Positions 56,492 to 64,000 of a stretch of DNA of 64,000 nucleotides are shown one piece after another. The position numbers and the translations under genes were made by a program. The notes under the pieces were generated by a model. The model was given only the letters and a program-made list of their open reading frames with translations. It was not told the origin of the DNA and did not search any database. Every line of letters begins with the position of its first letter. Within the stretch, counting starts at the first letter, position 1. The DNA comes from Gymnopus androsaceus JB14 (taxonomy: Eukaryota > Basidiomycota > Agaricomycetes > Agaricales > Omphalotaceae), in assembly GCA_009733575.1 (NCBI GenBank), contig ML769387.1:310001-374000 (forward strand), in the 5' to 3' direction.

Positions 56492-59443
56492 ATGGAACTC
56501 TGGCCTGAAGATAACCAAGGCAGTGCGCAAGGCAAATCTAAGAAAAGCGGAAAGAGAAAAGGGAAAATCACGCTTTCTGGCACTCCCTACTTAGAGACTG
56601 GCCGGATTGAAGCTGTTACATTGGTTGAAAACGGCTCACATTTTGAGTGGACCTCACCTCTACGTGTTTCAAGAGGTATCTATCCTATATCTTCTATCAA
56701 AAACTTTTCTCACCTTGATCAGGCCCAAAACTTGTCCTGGGAGCCTCTGTCGAGCTATTTAAGCCAATCCGTCCGCCCAGACTCGATATCCCATCGACAT
56801 CTATAGTACATCGCGCAGAACAAGGCGTATGTGGTCCCTAATTGCTTTCATTCACCATGCTCATATGTTGTACAGGCGAATTTCCTTCGTACATACTTTC
56901 CTGACATCGATATCACTGCAGAGCTGGTCAGGGAGGAGCTATCTACTGACGCATTAGTTTCTCGCGAATTGGAGCAATATGATCCCTTCTCTGGAAACAT
57001 ACTAGAGCTGCTATATCCTTCAGACGATACGCCCATGTTCATGGCATTTCCAGTGGGTGTGACTGGCTGTGATTTGAGTACGTCTGTTTCCGTTTCGAGA
57101 GAGTGACTACTAAGCCTAAATTTTAGACATCTTACCCTTGAAGAGGGTCGAGGACCAGGATTTGGCTTTAGAACCCTCTGTCGAGCCAGTCAAGTCCTTT
57201 CTTACACCCATACTGCAGCTAGTTTCTTCTCAATCCATAGCCAAAGGTCTAGACAACTTCCTTGCTGTCCGTACTTTTGGCTCTACAACACTTCTTCGCG
57301 CACGTTCATCCTCCGACGAGTCACAGTTGAACATCTCCGAGCTGGCTGTTATGGTGCGGGATGATGTCGGACAACGTCCACCTGTGGACATAAAATTCAT
57401 CTCCCAACAACCGAATATGCTCCTCGTAAACGACGAAGGAGGTATTTATAAATGCAGTTTTGAGAACGGACAAAAGTTAGTCACATTCTAGGTGAAAACC
57501 TCAAACTGACATTCTCTCTGTAGGCGATCCGTCTACGCTGGAACCAAGAATCCCGACAGCGGCGATAAATTCTGGAAACTAGCCTCCATCGGGAGCAGCG
57601 AGGACGGATGTTTGCTTTCTTCCAGCAAAATCGTCCAAGAACTGGATTTTAGGGTCAGTATCCTCCCTTTCTCCATGTAACATAATCTCATGTTGAGCAG
57701 ATCTCCGATCGCGCCCTCAATCTTCTAAATATCACTACCAGCGAAATGCTGACTTGTATCGAAGACTCGGAAAAGGATCATCTAGTTCGTCTTGCGTCCA
57801 CTGAGCGAGTACTGTGGTTGGATCGCAGGGTTCCGGGAAAGCCACTATTAGGAATCAAACATCGACGGAACTATGACCGGACATTAGCTGTTCATACGCT
57901 ATTGATCGGTGGACGTGAGTTTGCTTTGAACATTCATTTACATGTCCTAAATGCCCTTTCGTTAGACCACCATTCGCTGGTGACGAGTCGCAAGAACAGG
58001 CTTGTCACAGTATACGACGTAGCTCGTTCAACTGATCAGTTGCTGCACATGAACAATACGCCGTATTCCTTCTCATTCGATGCACCGGAGAGTCGATCTT
58101 CTAGCGAGGCTTTTATGAACACAGGAAACCAGATCAACATGTTTAGACTCTCTGAGCAAGGTCGCATGTCATGTATCAATCTTACACATAGTGATACGCC
58201 TGGTCCTGCTTGTATTGGATTGATGCAATCTCTACCTAATAAAACCCAGGAATTACGCGCAGATGTTGGTCCGCTTGAAGCTCGAGAACACAGTGAAACT
58301 AATCTAAGGCCAGCATACGAACGTGAGCATTTCGAAAATTATTGTTGGAATCATCCGGATGACTGACACCAGAGTTAGAAATTTTTCCGAGTGTCGAGGA
58401 GATTGATGCTCAGGAAGAAGAAGGCTCCGAAACCGTGTACGATTTGCTTGAACAGATACCCTCTTTCTGGCAGAAAGCGGATGCACCGATTGAACATATG
58501 CTAACGACGTATGCCCTCTCTCTTTTTTCCCCCTTGGTATCTATACTTAACGTGAGTTACTAGATATGATATTCTGTTTCGAGCAGGCGAAGAGCCGAGT
58601 CTTCCATCCCGCGCTGATTTCTTGACCGAAACGGTATTCAACTCTACAAGAGGATATCGAATGTTATCTCAAGACCGGCTACCCACCGAAACCTTGGTCA
58701 AAGGTGCACCGTGGCATTACAACATTGCTCCTATAATAGGCCACTTTGACGAGAGTACTGTTGGAGACATCCATACAGTTTCGGAGCGACTTCGTGACTT
58801 TGACCTCTCTCCCGAATCCGATGTCCTTGTACAAGCATCGAGGAGACAAAACAAGGCTCGTGAGCAGTTGGCTCTTGATCTTGCATTATCCAAAGATATC
58901 TTTTCGCCGAAATCGTTTTCGCAATCTTCGCAACCTCCAGCAGACGAAGGCTCGTCTTCCTCCGTTCACTTTCATTACTTGCAGCCAATGCCGAAGCGCG
59001 ACTATTACTCGAAGGACGCACAAGAGCAGGAGGAAGAGGATAATATCAGCCTTCCGCTTGGAGTTGGGATGCTTTTGGATGAGTGGAATGTCGGGGCCGA
59101 CCCAGAGAAATACGTTTTCAATGACGCGTACGGAATTGACGCAGAATCAAATCGGGAAGCTAGACCGCAGCGGAGGAGAATGTCTGCTCAATCTCAAGCG
59201 ACTCCTCCTCCTCCCTCCAGTTTTCAACCGGAAACCCAATTACCTCCTTCGATCGTGGTTGTACCTGCAACTCAGCCTGCTTTACTTCCTCCTCGCGTTT
59301 TGGGCGTCGAGAGTCAAATGGCGCAGATTGTAGAGCCGCAATCTCAGGGTTTGATGACAAGTACGCAGGTGCTTCCAGGACCTTTCGGAGGTCGACCGAC
59401 TGGTAAGAAGAAACCTGCGAAGAAACGATTGGGCGGGTTCTGA
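56492..59443 (+). CDS. RNA polymerase I initiation factor RRN6-like
   Basis: Eight exons: 56492-56675, 56723-56824, 56876-57077, 57127-57475, 57524-57653, 57701-57914, 57966-58508 and 58564-59443, about 867 aa. In yeast, Rrn6 with Rrn7 and Rrn11 forms core factor at rDNA promoters. The protein reads as a WD-like beta propeller (DNFLAVRTFGSTTLLRARS, LLVNDEGGIYKCSF, VLWLDRRVPGKPLLGIKHRR, LVTSRKNRLVTVYDV), followed by a helical C-terminal part (FHYLQPMPKRDYYSK). It ends with KKPAKKRLGGF, a tail typical of fungal RRN6-like proteins. Intron 2 has a GC donor (GCGTAT). Frame breaks occur at 56899 (extra base) and near 58364 (one base missing). The identification is from overall family resemblance, so it is less sure than for the neighbours. 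Confidence 0.72.
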
Positions 59444-60941
59444 GTGTAGGTTTTCTGCCTTCGTTAGATAGTTATAGATTATGCCCGAGATGCAATAACA
59501 ATCTTAATCGCGGTTTTTGTTGTACATTTGAAGGTGTTTGCGCAGATCGCCAACGCTCGTTGATTTAGGGCAGGGTTTGTGGCGAAACCTTCGTCATGGG
59601 CGGCTCTCTGTCACGTCTTGAATCAGAACCACAACTTATGGACTCCCCGAACTATGAGTGCACCATTAACTCCTCCACTCACTAGAGTTGACAAAGCCGG
59701 TCACTCTTTTTCATGCACCAGAAAAACTCTCGATGCGGCGTATCGCAATACTGGTTAGCAGAGGAATTAATTTCCTTGAAATGCCAAATGTTTGTGCTTC
59801 GACATCTACATATCCTTTAGTACATGTTAATTCTTACCGTACACAGGATAGCCACAAAACTTGCGCAAAACCATCTGCAAAGCGCCGTCTTCAAACTTGG
59901 AACATCTGAATTCTATCTGTACAAACACTATGGAATGGCTCTAATGTTCGTTCTCAATAGTATGTTCAGAAATTGAATTAGAGAGAAGCATTATTGCATA
60001 CGAATCTGAATGCCTTGCATGCTCTTGCATGGTATGTCTCCTGAATTGTGAGCTCATCATGATTTTTCCTCTATTCAGCTTGCATTCAAACATGCTAGTT
60101 GTTCAAAAGACTCCAACTGCTTTCACCTAAGTATTGGTGACTTATAAATATTCAATAAAACATAATATTAAGGTAGGTGTCAGGTGCAAGCAGGTACATC
60201 ATATTACACGATGTCCCTCTGCTTCTTGGCAGGCACACATTCCTTCCAAAACCTGGTACACATCCTTAGCGCCACTATAGTGGCAATCCCCGACAGGCCC
60301 AATGTCAGAGACAACGATTATACACAACGTTGGTTGAAGCGCATACCCGTGAAATATTGTGAATACAAATACGAAACGTTTGAGAGCAAGAAATAAACTG
60401 AAATTCAATTTACTGCACAATCATCTGTTGCCTGTATTTCATACTTTAATTGAACTCACACCGCTCTAGATGTTTAACTTTGAAAGTTGTTCGCGCCTTA
60501 AATCATGAGCTTCAGGTAAAATCCAACGAGGGACGGAGGATAGGGTCTCGATATAGATTTCTTGTAACGTAGTCATGATTCCGAAGGTCAAAGGCCACCG
60601 TCTAACGAGAAGGATGGGGGTAGATGAGAAAAAGCCGGAAGCAGAAATAGATGTTTCATGGATGAGGAAAAACGTGGCGAAACGTGGCGCCTGGGAACGA
60701 CCTTCCTTATAGCATTGTTTTTGGCGACTTTTTAACTGATCGCTGCGCACAGGACCCTCCCTTCCCTTCGGTCAGAGTCGGGGATCACCTCAAAGGCCTA
60801 CATATGCTTTTCTGGATTCATCAGTTATCTCTCTTTTGTTTTGCATTCTTTTGGCATACACTGTTAGCTGTTTCTCGGCACCAAACAAAGTTATTAGCGC
60901 TTCCTCAGTATCAAGCCATGAGGGAACCTTGGTTATCATAA
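59444..60941. other. Intergenic region
   Basis: No supported gene. A minus-strand ORF 60750-60466 ends with GIMTTLQEIYIETL, which resembles C-termini of F-box/LRR proteins, but no upstream part was found. Overlapping ORFs at 60184-60420 lack features. Confidence 0.4.
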
Positions 60942-61597
60942 CATCAGCAAAAATGGTCTGGGCCTTGGATGACCTGAGGACACCTAAGGACTACCTAGCT
61001 CTCCTAGGACACCCAGGACACCCAGGTCACCTAGGTCTCCCAGGCTTTCATAAGTCCACCCCCTTATTCCTGGGCTTCTTGAAGGAGTCCTGATGGAACC
61101 TGAGGAAGCCTGCAAAGCCTGAGGCAACTTGAGGTAACCTAGGGATACTTCTGCTGAGTTATACAAGCCAAAAAATAATTCTCATACTTTATTATTCAGC
61201 TGTATCTTTTTGCTCAATTTCCACATTTATGTTACTGAAACCTTATTACCTCATTAAACTCATGGATATTTGACTTATTTCAAGGTGAACTTACTTTTTG
61301 AGACTCATTAATGTTTTACTAGCCTTAACTTATGACTCGGAACACCTCACTTAAGTATTTTTTAACTTTATCAAGTTAACTGTTACTTCATGATGAATCT
61401 GATTTGACCCCATCAACAGAATTTTAATTGTACGCAGTCTACAGGCGCCCACGCGGTTTGGCGCTTATTTTGGCGCTTATTTTACGCAATTATATGTGGA
61501 TAAATTCCAATAATTGGGGTGTCTACTGTTCTTTTAATAATATTTATACACATTATCATTCAATGTACTAGTTTCAAACTAGTACATTGAATAGTCT

Positions 61598-61738
61598 GGG
61601 ACAGCCTGAGACAGCCTGAGATTTATCTAGAACTAGGATTACAAGCTATTTAGCTTCAATAAGTTATTGAAGCTATTTAGCTTGTAATCCTAGTTCTAGA
61701 TAAATCTCAGGCTGTCTCAGGCTGTCTCAGGCTGTCCC
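61598..61738. repeat. Long imperfect hairpin inside the TIR element
   Basis: Arms of about 60 bp are almost fully complementary. The left arm reads ACAGCCTGAGACAGCCTGAG then ATTTATCTAGAACTAGG; the right arm is its inverse with one extra ACAGCCTGAG unit. The centre is GTTATTG. Just upstream, 61558-61592 is a second hairpin with 17-bp arms and a one-base loop. Confidence 0.85.
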
Positions 61739-61779
61739 AGGCTTCCTCAGGCTTCTTCAGGCTGCTCCAGGTTCCCTCA

Positions 61780-61965
61780 GGTTGTACTCAGGTTGTATTC
61801 AGGTTGCACTCAGGTTGCACTCAGGTTGTGCTCAGGTTGTGCTCAGGCTGCAATGAGGCTCCCTCTGGTGATATCAGGATTTGGGCAAATTCCTAGGTAG
61901 CCTAAGTCACCCTCAAGTGATATCAGGATTTGGGCAAATTCCTAGGTTGCCTAAGTCACCCAGGT
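61780..61965. repeat. Tandem repeats: short CTCAGGTTG units and a ~50-bp duplication
   Basis: Six or more copies of an 11-13-bp unit (TGCACTCAGGT and variants) are followed by two copies of a block of about 50 bp beginning GTGATATCAGGATTTGGGCA (about 61877 and 61917). Confidence 0.8.
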
Positions 61966-62290
61966 TGCCCAAGTTGCCAAGGTCATCTTGGTCTAACCTA
62001 TAGGCTATCCCAGGCCCAGACCATTTTTGCTGATGAACAATCTCGGCATCAGCCTACTTGAATTGGTTCTGTCCCATTTCACAAAGTCCATATCCCTTTT
62101 CACAAATCCCTGAGTTACAACTTACTTGTCTTCAGAGTGTATCCTTGTGGGTGCAAGTTGATGTGGGCAATGTGCCTCTTTTCAAATAAATGCTGGCACT
62201 GACATGCCAGTGAAACTCTCCGCTACTGGACTATGGTTTTCCTACAGACTACTTAGAGCTGATATCCAACTTAATACTGTGAGCTCTCTT

Positions 62291-62655
62291 TGTTGGAATA
62301 TCAAGGGTAAATATATTCTATTGAACTATACATGGAACACTTTCTTGTAGTCTCCACTTGTTTGTATCACCATCCCATGCACTCCACTGTTATCGTCTTG
62401 CAGACTCCACTCAGTCTCTCGCCGTATCCACTTGCTCTCTCGTAGTACCCACTTTACTGTATGGACAGTAGCCACACATATTCACGCAGTAGCCACCTGC
62501 CCAATATATCACTTGTACTTAGGACTGTATATAAGCTTAGGTACCATACCCTGTAATACCACCGTCGTCCCCCCCATCGATCTGTGTGATTGCTACTACT
62601 AAGTCCTGTGTGGACTTACTGCTGCTACTTCCTATTTAGGAACGTAACTCTAATA
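62291..62655 (+). mobile_element. Putative 5' LTR of a Ty1/copia element
   Basis: It begins TGTTGGAATAT, a start common for copia LTRs, and ends near CTCTAATA. A TATA box (TATATAAG) is at about 62528. Right after it GGTTATGGGCCCGGCC resembles a copia primer-binding site, and the gag ORF begins 55 bp on. The 3' LTR is outside the window, so the borders are inferred. Confidence 0.65.
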
Positions 62656-62710
62656 GGTTATGGGCCCGGCCAACCATTGACGCATCTATTTGTGGACATA
62701 ACCCTTGTTG

Positions 62711-63946
62711 ATGTCACAATCTAGGCCTACTGCACCAACAGCTCGCAGAACAGCATCAGGACAAGCCGCCGCCGCAGGATCCAGCAGTAAACCAGCGCCT
62801 CTACTATTACCATTACCAGCCACCGATCCGAAGGCACCTTGTGCTTTGAAATCTCATATAGCAGACAAAGACAAAACCCGCGACAGGTGGTGGAATCCAA
62901 GTGACCAGAAGTGGTTTGTTTGTGCTAAACAGCCTTGCCAAAACCGGTACGATACACCTCACAAGGATACTAAATATACTGCAGAATTACCGGATTACAC
63001 CAATCTACCTGATATTGGTCAGGAACAATTTATCAAAGTTGCAGAAAACGAAAGACAGGAGAAAAGATGTAGCAAACGTCTAGCTGGCAAACAGAAAGCC
63101 GCAGCCTCATCTTCATCTAATCCCACTCCAGCACCTACTCCTTCACCAGCTCCAGTTTTGTTACCAAAACAAGAGCCACAGCAAACACCACCTCCACTTC
63201 CACCGAATCCATCCCCACAGCCATCTCCACAGCAAACTCCACAGCCGTTACCAAGTGATCTTCCACAAAGATCTCCACCCTCATCTCCATCAGATTCAGG
63301 ATCTGAATCATCAGGGGCATTTGAATCAGATTCCGACGACGACGATATGTCTAAAGCACTAAAAGCCTTTGATAAGGTTACAACCTTAAAGTCGGACAGA
63401 TCAAACTGGGATACGTGGAAAACTCGAGTGGAATTCACAGCCAGATCTATTGGCTACCAGCACTATTTCGAATGGAATCCACAAGTGACAACAGATCCAG
63501 ACGCAACGCAGAATGATAGAGAAAAGGACAATGACCTTTTGAATGCTATCATTGGCAGGTTATTGGATGGAATATTCCGAAGGTATAGGAACTACAACAA
63601 CATGAAACGGTTGTGGGAAAATTTACTTGCTGATTATGATTCCAAAAATGCTCTCACTGAATCATTTTTGCAAAGGCAACTTCACACTATGCAATGCACC
63701 GACCCATCCAAGGTTGATAAACATTTGGACGACATGATCAACATCCGGGACAACCTCACGACAAGAGGAATCAATATCAACAACGATATATTCATCAACA
63801 CCATTATGTCCTCTGTCCCTGATACCTTCAAAGCCACCATAAACACATTGGCTGTTTTCTCTGTGAAAGCAGACAAGAAGCTCAGTCCTGCCGAGCTTAT
63901 TTCCACCATTCGTGCTGAAATCAATGGTACACCAAATGCAACATGA
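62711..63946 (+). CDS. Ty1/copia retrotransposon Gag (UBN2-type)
   Basis: 411 aa, single ORF from ATG 62711. The C-terminal ~190 residues are the copia Gag (UBN2-like) core: LKSDRSNWDTWKTRVEFTAR, LWENLLADYDSKNALTESFL, VDKHLDDMINIRDNL, INTIMSSVPDTFKATI. The N-terminus contains a Trp/Cys segment (RDRWWNPSDQKWFVC) and a long Pro/Gln/Ser-rich linker with an acidic SDSDDDDMS end. It stops after GTPNAT; no CCHC zinc knuckle is seen, and the sequence to the window end has stops in the gag frame. Pol would lie beyond the right edge. Confidence 0.85.
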   Translation: MSQSRPTAPTARRTASGQAAAAGSSSKPAPLLLPLPATDPKAPCALKSHIADKDKTRDRWWNPSDQKWFVCAKQPCQNRYDTPHKDTKYTAELPDYTNLPDIGQEQFIKVAENERQEKRCSKRLAGKQKAAASSSSNPTPAPTPSPAPVLLPKQEPQQTPPPLPPNPSPQPSPQQTPQPLPSDLPQRSPPSSPSDSGSESSGAFESDSDDDDMSKALKAFDKVTTLKSDRSNWDTWKTRVEFTARSIGYQHYFEWNPQVTTDPDATQNDREKDNDLLNAIIGRLLDGIFRRYRNYNNMKRLWENLLADYDSKNALTESFLQRQLHTMQCTDPSKVDKHLDDMINIRDNLTTRGININNDIFINTIMSSVPDTFKATINTLAVFSVKADKKLSPAELISTIRAEINGTPNAT

Positions 63947-64000
63947 TCACAAGAAGGAATCGGCAAACTAAAAAAAAAGAAGAGATACCTTAATGATAGG

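Larger units (their letters stand above)
60942..62035. mobile_element. 1.1-kb non-autonomous TIR element with repeat-rich interior
   Basis: The ends 60942-60964 and 62013-62035 are perfect 23-bp inverted repeats starting CATCAGCAAAAATGG. There is no transposase ORF. The interior carries a 35-bp hairpin (61558-61592), a hairpin of about 140 bp (61598-61738) and tandem repeats (61780-61960), all with GCCTGAG/CTCAGG motifs. No clear target-site duplication was found. Confidence 0.8.

Noticed and set aside
60466..60750. 94-codon minus-strand ORF resembling an F-box/LRR C-terminus
   Set aside because: Only one short phrase is suggestive and no F-box or upstream exon was found.

Overview
The window looks like nuclear DNA of a basidiomycete, most likely an agaricomycete mushroom. 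The protein-coding genes are cut by many very short GT-AG introns (about 42-85 nt, plus a few GC-AG ones). They fall into families typical of that group: JmjC proteins, F-box/LRR proteins, TPR-CHAT proteins, squalene-epoxidase-like FAD monooxygenases and a KEX2-processed repeat peptide. Non-autonomous TIR elements and a Ty1/copia element lie between them. I found no rRNA, tRNA or CRISPR.

Layout. 0-4 kb: a JmjC histone-demethylase-like gene (minus) whose last exons appear to add an AT-hook/SUMO-interacting tail and run off the left edge. 5.3-6.9 kb: an eight-exon RNF212/Zip3-type RING gene. 7.7-11 kb: an amino-acid-permease pseudogene carrying a MITE, then several more TIR or inverted-repeat elements. 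11.6-16.1 kb: a large UIM-TPR-CHAT gene. 17.6-25.1 kb: a LEA2-like membrane protein, a TMCO4/Mil1-type hydrolase, a YeeE/YedE sulfur transporter, the splicing factor RBM22/Slt11 and the siroheme enzyme Met8. 25.2-31.7 kb: RCL1, an unknown gene and an F-box gene. 31.9-33.4 kb: two head-to-tail copies of a non-coding TIR element. 33.8-41.8 kb: a frame-broken F-box gene, UBA3, NPR2/NPRL2 and OGG1. 42.5-45.5 kb: a secreted KEX2-repeat precursor and two unknown genes. 46.5-55.1 kb: the two halves of one FAD monooxygenase, 6.3 kb apart, enclosing a single-exon gene and two tandem secreted-protein paralogues. 55.2-59.4 kb: mitochondrial uL3 and the Pol I factor RRN6, divergent. 60.9-64 kb: a repeat-rich TIR element, then an LTR and copia gag.

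Most of the recognised genes are housekeeping: chromatin, meiosis, splicing, rRNA processing, Pol I initiation, neddylation, TORC1 control, DNA repair, siroheme. Three head-to-head pairs share promoters of about 90-130 bp: RBM22/MET8, NPR2/OGG1 and mL3/RRN6. YeeE/YedE and MET8 lie 1.5 kb apart and could both serve sulfur assimilation, which is an inference.

A striking property of the sequence is that about 19 conserved exons contain a single-base (+1 or -1) frame break, while ten or so neighbouring genes are perfectly in frame. Either the assembly keeps many indel errors or several genes are decaying. Coordinates of multi-exon genes were derived by hand from splice sites, phase and family conservation.
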